Source: Lindgomyces ingoldianus
Taxonomy: Eukaryota; Ascomycota; Dothideomycetes; Pleosporales; Lindgomycetaceae
Direction: 5' to 3'
Length of the DNA stretch: 64,000 bases
NCBI RefSeq assembly: GCF_010093535.1
Contig: NW_022985200.1
Span: 417,871-481,870 of the forward strand
This document shows positions 10,769 to 23,081 of this stretch, piece after piece (the stretch's first letter is position 1; each line of letters starts with the position of its first letter). The notes below the pieces were generated by a model. That model saw only the letters and a list, made by a program, of their open reading frames with translations, made no database searches and had not been told where the DNA came from. The translations under genes and the position numbers were made by a program.

Positions 10769-13700
10769 CGTGAACCCAGAATTTTGGTGATGGTGAATTT
10801 TGCTATAGAGAGGAGGTGAAAGATTGTCTGAGTGGCCTGGCTGACTACCTTGATAAGACACTACTTGAAATGGTACAGTTGTTCTTTGGGAAAGCGATTC
10901 GAGATGGAAGGAGATGTTGGTATGATTTGACCACGGCTGCAAGCCAATAAGGCCGGCTAGAGTTGTGAATATGTGTGCGCGAGCGTGAAGCTCGGCAAGG
11001 AGGTAGTGTAGGATTGAAGGAGAAGATTGTGGTCTTTGTGACTTTGAGGGTTCAATTGGGCGGTGTTTGATAGAAGAAGATAGTGACAATGGGGACGTGA
11101 GGATGAGGCTCGACGAAGCTGAAAGATATTGTATATGGAAAGAGGAATTTCGGTTTGGTCGGTGCGTGGGTGAAGCAAAGGGAGCGAGCAGATATCAAGG
11201 CGCTGGCTCTCGGCGTGAACCTTTTCGGGGAATCGTTTCTCCGCCAAGCAGCGCCGACGTCATTTCCCCTTTCATTCCCCATGCTCTTTTCAAATATGGT
11301 CTCATGCGCAACATTGTTTGTAAGTATGTGTAGTCTCGAGATAGTAAACTTCAGAGAACCAGTGATATCCCGATAGCGAAGCGCAAACTGAAGCCCGCCT
11401 AGGACGACTCGACTCACAGGGAGTTCCACTTCATTACCGTTCGCTATATCGCTGCGTCTGGGGAATGCAAGATAGTATATCTCCACGAAAACAATCAACA
11501 GCCTGAGAGGATCGAGTGCGAGGCGTGTGGATAGCGGTGTCTAATTAGTGGCATCGTGAACGGATCTTGCTTTTTCAACTCTTAGATCCGAGTGCCCCTC
11601 TAAGAGAAGGTCCACAAGATGGGCCAGGAGCTAAAGGTCTTTCCCGCTATTTGGAGAGGATCCATGAGGCATAGATAAAGGAGCTGGTTGGCGGCATAAC
11701 CAGAACTTTCGAAGAAGCCCTGGCTTTAGGTTGACAAAGTACTGGGGATGGACCCACTACATTTCGCATGTTGTTTGGGTACAAAAATGGCATTGCTGTC
11801 CTATCGGTATCGGTTCCGCGTTTCAATCTATTATAGCTCCTCCCACGTTAAATAATAAAAAAGACTGTACCTTGCCAGAGGTGAAGGACTCTGACAGCAA
11901 AATAATGGATGTGCTAGTACCAGTAAAGTCGGCGATAACGAAGGTAGTAAAGGAGGCAAATACTTTGCCAATGGCATGGGAGTAATTACATTTTTTTGAT
12001 TTACTTCCTTTAAGGGTTAAGTGGCCGAGAGGAATTCCCCAAGAGCAGATCGAAAAAGGCGTTGAGGTGGAGAATTGAGAAGAAGTATAAGGCCATCAAA
12101 GCAGCGATCTCCAGGTGTGCCTGCAGTATGTTTAGCTTGCTGGGGAGTCTATAGAATGCTACAGTGTCAGCACAAGGTGAATTAACCTAGAAGGAATCGG
12201 TATTCTACTTGCGAATCAATAGAAAGCTCCCTTAGTGCCCAATGGGTACTGTTTCGTTTCCATGATGCGGCACCTGGCTATATAGATGTTTCTCTTTTCA
12301 GCCTTCAATTGAGTCACAGGGCAGAGACAGGACATGTTGAAGCAGTCCAGGACACAATTGACTAGCCGCATCGGGGAAGGAGAATGGCGGTAAGGGTGAT
12401 GGCGCAGCGCAGTCCATATTGACGCCTGTTCAAAGGGAGCATCTACCTTTTAGAAAAGGTATAAGAAGATTTAGTAGATAAACAGCAGCAATACTGGCCT
12501 TCTGAGGGAATCAGAAGATTGGGTAAGTGCACGTATCTACCCTTGAACTCGCACCATTCGGTTGGTTGGGTAGCAAGCTCGGCATCGGACATGATACAAA
12601 TACAGTCCGGAAAAGCATGGTTATATGGAAGAGGTCTAACATAAGACCAGGAAGAGTGAGGTTGAGGAGGTTGACGGAAGGATGAGAAGGCTGAGAGATA
12701 ATTTTTGATGAGGGCAGTGAAGCGGGCACGTTTCGAATTCTGTGGCACACACCCCACTTTGGCTTGGCACCTACACCTACTTCGACTTTTGACATCAAGC
12801 TGCCCTTTACTTCTACATTTGAGTTTCTAGTCACTGTCCGAGGAATGCAACTTCCGAATATGGGGAATCCTTTCCTCCCAGGAAAATCTTGCTGAAGGGC
12901 ATGCACATTATGTACTGATACTTGTAAGCGGGTCCGGCAGTGCAGTACTGTGGAATGTTCTTCTTCGTACTTTTATTGCATTCTTTTGTGATGAGTATAG
13001 CCATTTTCTCTTAGTATGAGCACCCGCAAATCATTGGGGCTAACGCATGATTCTACGGATTTTGATGCCACAAACCAAACCCCAGGTCCTCAGGTCGCTC
13101 GCCATCTCCACATAATTAGTTGGCATCAACACCTGCTCGAAATCTTTGTCAGTATCATCAATCACGGGACAAGTATTATTCATAACTTCATAACCTAGTT
13201 GCAAATATTAGACTTAACCCCCCAAAAGGCTTTTATATCAACCATTTCAAATTAGCATGTTCACCGCTGCTGCTCATAGCCAACTAATGTGCTCCGGCTA
13301 CGACTTTGACATTTTCGTCGTACTGAATGGCATATGCGGCACTCAGCTATCGACCTCAACGGGTCAAGACTCGGCAAGAAGCATACGCCAAAACCTCCCT
13401 TCTGAGGTGCTTCAAGGATGCAAAACCCTTAGGACTCTCACCGCCCTTCCGATACCCGAATCTCTAACAACCTCCCTAAATATCCGAAACATTCCTCCAG
13501 AAGTTTTTAGAACCGTTTGCCTACCGCCTGGCGACCGTCCTTCTGTGACCTCTCAAGCGAACCTGGGAAGCCACCGATATTACATGCGTCCCTCACTTCG
13601 TCGCCTGGTCTCCCTCGATTGTAAAATTATGGCCTTTATCTAACGATTTAGGCATTTCCCTCTTTATCCCAGTGCATGGGCAGTAAGCACGTCAGTGGAG

Positions 13701-14527
13701 ATCTGTCCAAGCCCGCATTTTTGCCAGTTGAAAACTACATCAACGGCGGCTCGAGTAAGCCTTTAGGTAGGCTAAAGCTTTGAAAACTCACTAATGGTCT
13801 TTTTTTTTATGAATACCCATATCTTTTTATGAGATTGAGGAAGATATTTGAGCTACAGGTTCAGCCTTGCCGGGCTTCAGTAAAACAGTAAAATCGCGCC
13901 ACAGGACAAGTAGGAAAAGATTACTAAAGATATGATACCTACAATCAACAATTATTGGATAAGAGACAGCACCTTCATGCATAAAAAGTGATTCGATCTG
14001 ACATCGGGTGGCAGCCCTAACAACCTTGAAGATGTCGTGCAACACGTAAGTCTCTCAATTAGGATTCAGGAGCTATCTCGCCTTCGAAGCATACTGCAGT
14101 GCCTAAATCTATGACGGAATACCCACTTCAAACCTTAAGTCTTCTTGCAAGTGTTTCCATCGTCTGCTAAAGGAGCTTCAACACTTAGATGCTTGAAAAA
14201 CCTATATCAGTACATACTTCCGTATAGGGAAATAATACCCCATCACTTGGTCACAAACAATGATTTCTCAAATATTTTTAGGTCATTATAATGACGCAGT
14301 CCTACAGCGAACATGCTCGTTGCGCCGAGTTCGAAACGTGATTGAGATACAAATAACCTTCGTGAGTGACATGGTCCGCACGTGAGCTATCCTACACTCC
14401 GCATCTTTAGCAAAGTGAAAGTTTCTTACGTAACTATATAGTCGACAGTCACTACACCTAAGGCAAGCCAAACTTATTTACATTTACGAGGCGCATACAC
14501 CTCCCCACACTTACACACCCCTTCGTG
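10769..14527. other. Gene-poor interval of 3.8 kb between genes A and B
   Basis: The first 320 bases left of gene A's start stay open in its frame but lack an ATG, so they are read as 5' leader. Two weak candidates follow. One is a minus-strand peptide starting MSDAELATQPTEWCEFK near 12591, preceded by a CT-rich leader but without clear downstream exons. The other is an ATG-initiated 128-codon frame at 13257..13643 (plus), listed separately. Nothing else is supported. Confidence 0.45.
13257..13643 (+). CDS. Doubtful ORF, 128 aa
   Basis: An ATG-initiated frame without introns. The composition is unremarkable and it has no recognised domain, signal peptide or membrane segment. It could be a lineage-specific small gene or a chance frame. 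Nothing in the flanks decides it. Confidence 0.18.
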   Translation: MFTAAAHSQLMCSGYDFDIFVVLNGICGTQLSTSTGQDSARSIRQNLPSEVLQGCKTLRTLTALPIPESLTTSLNIRNIPPEVFRTVCLPPGDRPSVTSQANLGSHRYYMRPSLRRLVSLDCKIMAFI

Positions 14528-15802
14528 ATGGCCGAGTCATTACCCTCGATCAGGGAATACATTGGCTATGATCCCGCTGTTCAGTCCTACACTCGCCCGA
14601 AAGTGTTTGTAGAATCGCCGGAGGGGATCCCGGCGATAAACGAACACCTCGCAGGCTTGAATGCTAACGACGCCCAGTCTCTTCATCGGACCTTCAATAG
14701 AGTGCAAGTCTGGGGTGAAGGCGTTGAAATAGCCTTTGCTCAGCCAGTTCAGGTTTCTTCTGAATCCGTCACCGCACCTTCCCTTCAAGCCCCCATCGAC
14801 TTCGCTCTTGACGAGAGTACTCCTTCTTTTCGAGGGCGCTCGCGACAAGGCAGAATCTATGACCCTAGCATACCCCGTCTTCCAACCCCGGACATCGAAA
14901 CCGGAGTGTACGGCAATAGTTACGATGATGCTGTTGGTATACTCGCTAGCTACTGGAAACCACCACCCGGAGATGCAGGCATTCCACGTACAAATGAAGA
15001 AAAGAGGAAAATTGTTCGAAGACTTCGCGATGCAGTCCTCAACAAAATTAATACCGGAGATAACAAGGGGAGAGGTTATGCGGCTCGTTGGGGTTTAGAG
15101 AGTGAACAGTTCTACCAGAACGCGTGGGTGGATCGAATCTGCTGGGAAGTCCTAGTATGTCCGCACTGCTCTCATGAAATGTCCTGGCACTCTGCTGATT
15201 GTGGGTAGAACGAGACGATTAAACTCCATGAAGAGGGGTTTACTGTGCCCATATTCGATAAAGATCTTGATGCCCATGTTGACAAGAAACTCGATTTCTC
15301 AGAGCGAATCGATGCATTGGTGAAATTATTTCATGTATATCATCCTGTCTTTCTCGGCCAAGGCAACCGTGCTCATTTTATACTTAGGATTGGAAGTCGG
15401 TTTGCGATTCACTCATGAAGATGGAGAAGATTGTGCACTATGTTGCCGGGCCAATCAAATACTATCAGGTACGAAGGCATATGACCTCATCACTTTTGAA
15501 GGGGAAGTCACTGACCATTCATGCAGCGCTCAGGGAGCAATAAGAAAAACAACGCCCACAAGAAACGAACATTAGAGACATGGAAAGCGGATGCGCAGGG
15601 ACGTAATTTTAGTACGATTCCAACACCTACTCGAGAGAAAGGCAACGGAAAGACCCTGAATGCACTAGCTCATGGCAGAGAACTCAACGCACTTGCACGG
15701 CAACCACATATGTCCGCCCTTGGCGCAGGCTTCAAGCACGGGCAGCATCGCGAGCTACCTAATCCAAGACAATACTGTGCTAAGGTATGGCCCTCTGGCT
15801 GA
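14528..15802 (+). CDS. Family member B: paralog of gene A (369 aa)
   Basis: Model join(14528..15154,15209..15334,15388..15468,15527..15802), all introns phase 0 (54, 53 and 58 nt). Start is ATG 14528. The core matches gene A without gaps at the ends of three exons: ICWEVL against VCWDIE, FHDWKSVCDSLMK against FSQSKANCDKLMK, and YVAGPIKYYQRSGSNKK against YVAAPNELLHSSKANRK. The acceptor at 15387 was chosen because it alone restores this match. The intron after CWEVL is at the same site and phase as in gene A; the other two are absent from A. The N-terminal 130 residues differ from A. A basic stretch (KKNNAHKKR) follows the core. No known domain was recognised and the function is unknown. Confidence 0.72.
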
Positions 15803-16931
15803 TTTGGCGAGCAACATACGGGGGGGCCGTACGGATCGGGTAACTCACTGTTACTAGGAGGATTAAATTCGCCAGGGAGGGGTGTACATCAATCTGGAGC
15901 CGTAGTGAGGAGTTAATTCATGCTGGAAAAATGGATTCAATATTTCTTAATGCTATGGTGGCATTTAGAAAGGTTGACCAGCAAGGCCGTTACCGAGCTA
16001 AATGTTACTATTGGCTTTAACCCCTCGATCACTACCTGTTTGCCTTGTTACAGAATCCAGGAACTGTCTACAAATCTCTATTATTTCTATCACATTCATC
16101 TCCATTGCCTTCACTTCCGTCACTTCCATGTCGATTGGGTGGAAACATATTTTGATTGGTGAAATTGGGGTTGGAATCATGCAAAGGTATGCTCGGGCAA
16201 ACTGTACCAGGAAATACTCATGCAAACTGAGTAGATCTAACCTGATCAGGAAGTAGCTGAGGCTGTCTAACTAGGTGCAGTATTAAGACCTCTTAAGTGA
16301 TGAACAGCAGTAGCTTAGCCGTATATCAAATTTCTTAAAAAAAAACTTAAAAATATAATACCGCAAAGCTTCCGGCATCTGAAAGACGTTGTCTTGTACT
16401 CTAAGCTCTTGTTTTGTGTTGATTCTGCACCCCTTCCTGATTAGGTTATATTTACGTAGTTAGCATGAATTTTCACGGCAAACCTGCTATTATCGTCCGC
16501 TTTCATTCAGGGAAGGCACTTGCTTTGATGTGAGCCCTTACCGCACCGCCAGGGCTCTATCAGACGTTAGTTACTTGTACACTGAGCACCGAGTTAAGTA
16601 GGTTCATAGTTCAAGAGTCTGAATGCGTCTGTCTCAAGTTCACGGTGTCACTATGCCCAGGCGTTTGCATGTTACTGCATAATGCAGAACATCATCAAAG
16701 TGGATTCTCTCTATTAAACCTCTTGCTAAAATCAAGGAGCGCATCAACAGGGTGCAAATTTCTGGCTTGAATTGCCTCCCTGTCCCCGGTCATGTGGTGA
16801 TAAGATGTGGCAACCTGAACGTGGACTTTTGTCGCTGACATAAGCGCTCTCAGAACGTCATCATTGAGGTGCCACCTCTCCGACTTTCCCACTCTACCAC
16901 CGCACCTCGAAGCACTCCCTTGACTGCAACC
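15803..16931. other. Intergenic, AT-leaning
   Basis: 1.1 kb with an A-rich run at about 16337-16350 and no frame worth calling. The last 60 bp are the likely leader of the GHITM-like gene. Confidence 0.5.
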
Positions 16932-18017
16932 ATGGCCTTCATCCTACGGCGGCCTTTCGCCATCGTCACGACGCTCAAGCAAGCGCCCAAAGCCGGGCAG
17001 TCCTTCTCTTTCCGCGCCTTTCACACCTCGCCACTCAAGCAGCAATCCAGTTTCCACACCCCGAAGACAGCATCGTCGTTGTCCAAGTCGCAGACGGTTT
17101 TCCGCGCCACGTTCCGTCGACACTACAACCAGCAGGCCACATACAGTCCTGCATCTAAAGTCGATGCGCGCCAGCGGCTACTCTATGGCGCGGGTATCTT
17201 CGGTGCGACGCTCGTCGGCATCAACTTCATCTTCAACCGCGAAACGCGCGAGGATGGCGGTATGCCCCCGTACGAGCGCGCGTACCTGAACGACACTTTC
17301 ATGCACACTGGCCTGGGCATTGGCATCATCGGCGTCGCGGCGAGAGCCCTGCACTTCAACGGCTGGAGCTACCGATTGATGGCAGCGAACCCGTGGGTGG
17401 TGCTGGGGCTTGGCCTTGTTGGAAGCATCGGCACCATGTATGGATGCATGGCCACAGATCCTAGCAAGTAAGTGAAGAAGCAAAGAAGCGAAGCAGCGAT
17501 CCAGTCCGTGCCGTCAGCTAACATGCGCTGTAGCTACGTCCAGAAATACGCTCTCTGGTCCGCCTTCAACGTCACCCAGGCCATGCTCCTCTCCCCCCTC
17601 ATGTTTCTCCAGCCCGCCCTCCTCGCGCGCGCCGGCTTGTACACGGCCGGGATGATGGGATCTATTGCCTTCGTCGGCGCTACTGCCAAGCAAGAAAAGT
17701 ACCTCTACCTCGGCGGCCCACTGCTCGCCGGTGTCGCTATCGTCGCGCTCTCGGGCCTCGCACCCCTTGTCATCCCCGCTACGGCCGCGAGAACGCTCAT
17801 GTGGTCGGAGAATATCTGGCTGTATGGCGGCCTTGCTGTCTTCGGCGGCTTTACCCTCTACGACGTGCAGAAGATCCTACACCACGCGCGGTTAGCTGAA
17901 CGAGGAGTTATGCGGAAGGATGCCGTGAATGAGTCAATTCGGCTAGAGCTAGATTTTATCAACATCTTCGTCCGGATGGTCCAGATCCTGGGCATGAGTG
18001 GTAACAGGAGGAAGTAA
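16932..18017 (+). CDS. Mitochondrial Bax-inhibitor-1 family protein, GHITM/TMBIM5-like (339 aa)
   Basis: Model join(16932..17467,17534..18017). The 66-nt intron has donor GTAAGT and splits an Asn codon. The first ATG is 16932; the longer frame opens on GTG. Residues 1-45 are rich in Arg, Ser and Phe without acidic residues (LRRPFAIVTTLKQ, FRAFHTSPL), a typical mitochondrial presequence. About seven hydrophobic segments follow, including LLYGAGIFGATLVGINFIF and the BI-1-type segment GGFTLYDVQKILHHA near the C-terminus. Members sit in the inner mitochondrial membrane; human GHITM is linked to cristae organisation and Ca2+/H+ exchange. That role is transferred from the family, not shown here. 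Confidence 0.9.
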
Positions 18018-19132
18018 CAAGTACATGCTAGCTGGTGGTTAGCACTGTAGTAGTGTAGAGTAGGGACACAGTATTCGACATTCTGCGTGTAGCATACTCT
18101 CCTCTCTTGGTTTAATAAAAATGGTAAAGGCACCCCAGTCTTCCGTTCGGCATTTGCAGTTCAGATTTAACACTCACCCAACGTAGAATACAACAGGAAG
18201 TAATTCTAGGACAGAAATTTGCATCCTGTTGATACTCTCCCTGGTTCCGGCAAGGATTGCTGTCAAAGTCCATTTCAAAAGCATCAACAGAAGACCCTTT
18301 TCAGAAACTACAATTCAGCAAGCCTCGAGTTCGCCTAAGTATTTCAGCTACACTTCTCCCGGTCTCAAGACCCTGCTATCACCACTACGGTGTAACCCTC
18401 CGGCTGTTCTCTTGGATACAGGCAGGATTAACAGAGGCAGCCTAGATTTACTGTGTTGAGCTAAAGTCGCCATGATCCCTTAAATACAATCATGTAACTG
18501 ATAAATATTTACTCTACCTCCTTTATTTCTAATGGTCTCAGCATTACCAATTTAACTATCCTTTATTTCTGCGGGGACGACTATTACTATGCTGCCCCCT
18601 GCCAGTTTTCAAGCTTCGGCCGAAGGAAATGTAAACACTGGGTGTAACAAATACATGCATTAAGAATGCCATTCTTTTACTGTGTACCAAGATGCCGGAA
18701 TTCCATGCAAGTTGGAGTCTCAAGCTATTCCCCAAAAAGAATTTGTCGACCAACAGCAGTCAACGGCGAGCCACCCCCCAGGTCTGCAGCTTCTGTAGAG
18801 TAATAACAATCTCGTACGAAAGTTCGACAAATCAGATTGTTCAACAGGTGACGTGATCCCTACGCCCCGTGAGGTTGACACTATGCTTCTGACGCTTTGC
18901 AGAGAGCAACCTAACATGGATGGGAAAGGCGATTTTTTTACGTGGGCAATTACTTATGCCACACACTTCCCCTCTATCCATTGCGCTTACATGTCACTTC
19001 GCTGTTTAATTATTTTTTTTTACCTGATTCTCTCAGGAATTACCAGCAGATCTCACGCCCAATAGTTGGTTGCCACCCGACGTCTTTACACACATCAAGT
19101 CTTAGAACGCGAAGATACACCAAGACTGCAGA
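18018..19132. other. Intergenic with a dispersed repeat fragment
   Basis: No gene is seen. The stretch at 18183-18256 is similar to 42526-42601 (see repeat entry). A T8 run lies near 19013-19020, close to the P450 start. Confidence 0.5.
18183..18256. repeat. Dispersed repeat fragment, copy 1
   Basis: About 75 bp sharing the core aggacagaaat-tgcatcct with the stretch at 42526-42601, roughly three quarters identical by eye. Both lie in non-coding DNA. It is probably the remnant of a transposon or a conserved untranslated segment; the parent element is not recognised. Confidence 0.5.
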
Positions 19133-21126
19133 ATGGTGCTTTCGTCGCTTCTTCTCCAAGCCTTCGTTCTCGGTCTTATTCTGCTGCTCATACAATGCGT
19201 CTTTGCCTATCTTAGCTCACCCCTCAGGACATTACCTGGCCCTTTCCTCGCTAAATTCTCAGATGTTTGGAGACTCTTGAATCATTACAATCGTCAACAT
19301 ATCAAAACCCAACAGAAATTGCACGAGAAATATGGGAACGTGGTTCGGATTGGTCCGAATGCTGTCAGCTTGAGTGACGTGAGCTTGGTGAAGACGATTT
19401 ACTCAACCAGAGGCACATATTTGAAGGCCAGTCTATCTTTATAGTTCAACTTTGAATTTATCCCTCCACTCCATTTCTGTAGTATAGTGTCGATGGTCCT
19501 AGTTATTGAAGAATTGTAGAGCGACTATTACTCCGTCAACGACGCACTCCAAAATGGTCACATTATTCCCAACCTTTTTAGCACACGCTCCAATGAGTTC
19601 CATAGCAGCGCCCTCAAGCCTATTCAGAAACTGTACTCTTTCAGCAGCGCACTCGATCTCGAACCCCTCATGGATGACACGGTGCGAGCACTATGCTCAG
19701 AGCTGGAGAAAAGATTTATCACCGGTGTGAATGCGGGGAAGACTTGTGATATCGCGGATTGGATATCTTTTTGTACGTTGCCAGCAATTTTCATCTTGGA
19801 GTTTTACTTGTGACTTTTGAAAAGGCGATGGGTGCTAACATATTGCGCAGTCACCTGGGATTTCCTCGGCGATATGACGTTTAGTAAGAGAATGGGGTTT
19901 ATGGAACAAGGAAAAGACGTTGGGGGGATGATTGAGACTGCTGAGAAAGTAATGGGGTACTTCTCTGTTGTATGCTTCCCTTTTGTTCTCTTGATCCTTA
20001 ACAAAATCCGCGAAACTACCGCCAGCCAACCCTTTCTCCACCTTCTATCTCTATCCGCCACCATTTAAATTCAACGTGTCGCTAACAGCCTCTCCCAAGG
20101 TTGGCCAAATGCCCATTCTCGACAAATTCCTGGGCAAAAATCCATACTGCCCGATCAAATTCGCCGATTTTGCTGTCCCGGCTGGATTCTGCATCCAGCG
20201 ATTCGCGGAACGTGATCAAAATCGCGAGGAACATAAGGAGAATGATTTTATGAACGGGTTTCTAGAAGCCAAGAACCAGTATCCAGAGCTCGTGTCTGAT
20301 AATGAAGTCATCGGATACTTAATGCTAAATGTAAGTTAGACTACTCTACCCATAGATACCCAATTCAATCCAACCTTACCTACTCTGTAACCCCCTCTCT
20401 TTAGTAACTTTACATCGCATGCTCACGAATTCAAACCCGCCATAGATCCTCGGCGGCGCCGACACAACCGCCATAGTACTGAAAGCGATCTTCTACTGGA
20501 TCCTAAAAAACCCCGGGGTAAAAGCCAAACTAGTAGCCGAGCTACGATCCGCAAAGCTAGCGTTCCCATCGGCATACACTGTCGTCGAAAAGCTTCCATA
20601 CCTCGATGCGTGCATCAAAGAGGGCCTTCGAATCCACCCAGTCGTCGGCCACATTCTCGAACGTATCGTTCCTCCATCCGGCCTCACGCTCTCCAATGGC
20701 ACTGTCCTTCCCCCGGGAACTATTGTCGGAATGAACCCTTGGGTTTTGCATCGTAATGCGGAGGTTTTTGGCCCGAAGCCAGATGCTTTTGTTCCAGAGA
20801 GGTGGATTCAGAAGGAATGGGAAAGTGATTCCGAGTTTGAGGGAAGGATACGCATAATGAAGGACGCGGATTTGAGTTTTGGCAGTGGGAATCGGACATG
20901 TCTCGGTAGGCCGTTGGCATTGGTCGAGTTGTATAAAGTGACGGCAACGTTATTTGGAAAGTATGACGTAAGTTCATCCAGTGCTTACTTTAATGAAGTT
21001 GCCCTGAGCTCGCTAATGTGATGATAGATGGACCTCGTGCATCTGCATAGTGAGTGGGAACTGCACGAGCAGTGGTTCGTCTGGCCTCATAAGATCAAAA
21101 TCATCATGAGGCACATAGAGGCTTGA
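19133..21126 (+). CDS. Cytochrome P450, intact, pisatin-demethylase-like (505 aa)
   Basis: Model join(19133..19426,19520..19772,19851..19969,20100..20330,20446..20967,21028..21126). It is a haem-thiolate monooxygenase anchored in the ER by the N-terminal hydrophobic segment (LLLQAFVLGLILLLIQCVFAYL). The proline hinge LPGPF follows. The I-helix motif is GGADTTA from residue 302, the K-helix ExxR is E358-GL-R361, and the haem loop is FGSGNRTCLGRP with Cys451 as ligand. Frame continuity fixes all five introns. The first lacks a GT donor and must use GC (AAG|GCCAGT); the other four are canonical. The substrate cannot be predicted. It has no close biosynthetic partner gene. Confidence 0.87.
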
Positions 21127-21519
21127 GAATGCGCAAGGAGAGGAGAATGAATTAGCGTAGCTCGATTAGAGTCATTGGGGTACTTGCTGTACACGGTCCT
21201 AATAAAAAGTATTTTGGAGAGCAAAACACCCAGGACGTACAACATATCCATATAGCCTATATCATCCCAGCGTAGGAGAGAAAGGTTCCATACATACAGA
21301 AGGCAACCGCCCTAAATCATTACAAGTTGATATCCCAAATACCCACTGCCAGGAAATACAACACTGCCACCAGGGAGCCACCGCCCTTGACGCTGATCTG
21401 TAGGAAATCATGGGATGGAAAGAGGCCATCCAGTTCGCGGGGGAATAGAGCAGGGAATAAAGCAAAATGAGCGTAACTTCGATGTGCCACCAGGGCAAAG
21501 AGATCCACGGCGCTGATGG

Positions 21520-23081
21520 TTAGGAGGTCTGGCCAACCCCGTCAAGGCCACTGCCATTCGGAAGACCGAAGCTGTTTCGACCATCACCCACAGGCGTGCC
21601 ATCACCACCGTTCATGCCTGGACCGTTCATGCTGCTGCTGTTCATACCTTGGTTGTTCATCCCCGGGGCATTCATTCCAGAGCCACCCATCCCAGGGCCA
21701 CTCATTCCAGGCCCGTTCATTCCAGAGTTGTTCATTGAGCCGTTCATTCCCGGACCATTCATTCCAGGACCGTTCATACCGCTGTCCATGCCACCAACCC
21801 CACTGCTGATCGGGCCGAGACTTGTAGGGCCGAGACTTGTAGGGCCAAGCCGAGCGCTCTCGTCTTCCTCGCCCATACCGTCAACATCGGGCCAGAAGCG
21901 TTCTTCGAGCCAGCATATCTGTCGGAAGATCTCTTCGCAGCGCGTCATCTCTTCCTTTCCATCACGTGTGGTGGTGATGTTAGCAAGCTCATCCACGAGG
22001 GCTCGGGTTGCATCCACGAACTTGCTGAATGCAGGGGAGGTCCAGTTTGGGATCAGGGCTTGGTGGAGGGCGATGATGTGGGAATCGGTGCTGGGTGTGG
22101 AGAGGGAAGTGCTGAAGGAAGAGGCATACTGCCAGGCTGAGCGGTAGCACTGCGCATGGTGTTAAGGGAAATGCAGATTTGGACACTGGTCCGGCACTCA
22201 CATGCTCAGTTCCCCACAGAACCACCATGCCCTCAAGAAGAGAGGCGCTTGAACTACTGGCACTTACAAACAGATCCAGGAGAGCGCGGGTAATGGGCGT
22301 AGGCGGGTCCTGGCTGAGGGTGAGACCGTATTTAGTCGCGGTTATTTCGAAGAACTGCATCTCACGGCGCATGTTGTTGAGGGCAGAGATCAGAAGGTCC
22401 ATTGTCCGGTACATGGGGTGGAATTGCGAGTTCTGAGTCTGCGGCAGACGGATCTTAGCCAGCAGCTGTCCCACGAAGCGCACGTATCCTCGCGCATAGT
22501 GCCCGTCCTGGACCAGCCATTGCGAGAGAGGCCCGGGGGCGAGCGACCCGCAGCCGGCGTGGGAGAGGAAGGGCTGCTGGGTTGCCTGGTTGAACTGCGA
22601 ATGGCAGATGGTGAGGAGGTGTGCGGTCAGCGAGGGCGCGATCGGGGCCTGGTGCAGCTGCACATGAGGGGCGATGGGCTGGCCGTCGCGCGAGCGTTTG
22701 GTGTTGGGACCGCGACGATGGACCTGCAGATTCGGGTTTGGGTGCTGGCCGTTGAGGATGCCGGGGCCTTGGGAGCTGGCCTGCGGCATGGTCTGCTCGA
22801 GGGGAGTGCCTTGGGCATTTGGTACGAGGTGCACCTGGGCATCTGGCGAGTTGAGGTAGGCCTGACACTCCTGGAGGTGCTCAATCTGGCGGGTCGTGTT
22901 CTTCGCGCGCACGAAGCCGCAGTGCAGACATCGCACCTTATTACACTATCGGCGGGCAGTTAGAGAGCAGCGGCGGCGGGCAGGTGGTAGGTGGCAGTTC
23001 GCGACTTACCTTGGACGGCGTGTCGCTGTCCTGGAACTCTTGAAAGGCGCGTCTGATGTCAGGATTGGCGTGTCGTCCCAT
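21520..23081 (-). CDS. Zinc-finger protein with TenA/haem-oxygenase-like domain and Gly-Met-Asn tail (478 aa)
   Basis: Model complement(join(21520..22149,22202..22936,23010..23081)), introns 52 and 73 nt, both phase 0. Residues 27-48 hold a C-x2-C...H-x3-C finger (CLHCGFVRAKNTT, then HLQEC) resembling a BED/C2HC finger. Residues 130-330 form an all-helical TenA/THI-4-like domain: LTAHLLTICHSQFNQAT, SQWLVQDGHYARGYVRFVGQ and, across the second intron, LWGTEHCYRSAWQYA. Bacterial TenA hydrolyses thiamine breakdown products. The finger instead suggests DNA or protein binding, so enzymatic activity is uncertain. The C-terminus is a long GMNGP-type low-complexity tail. Confidence 0.82.
21595..21790 (-). 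repeat. Gly-Met-Asn-Gly-Pro coding repeat
   Basis: A 15-base unit (ccgttcattccaggc and variants) is repeated about a dozen times with shorter variants. It encodes GMNGPGMNG-type sequence at the C-terminus of the TenA-like protein. Each unit keeps the frame, so length polymorphism is expected. Confidence 0.85.

Noticed and set aside
10769..11089. N-terminal extension of gene A by 107 codons
   Set aside because: The open frame begins on TTG and has no ATG; the CT-rich sequence fits a leader.
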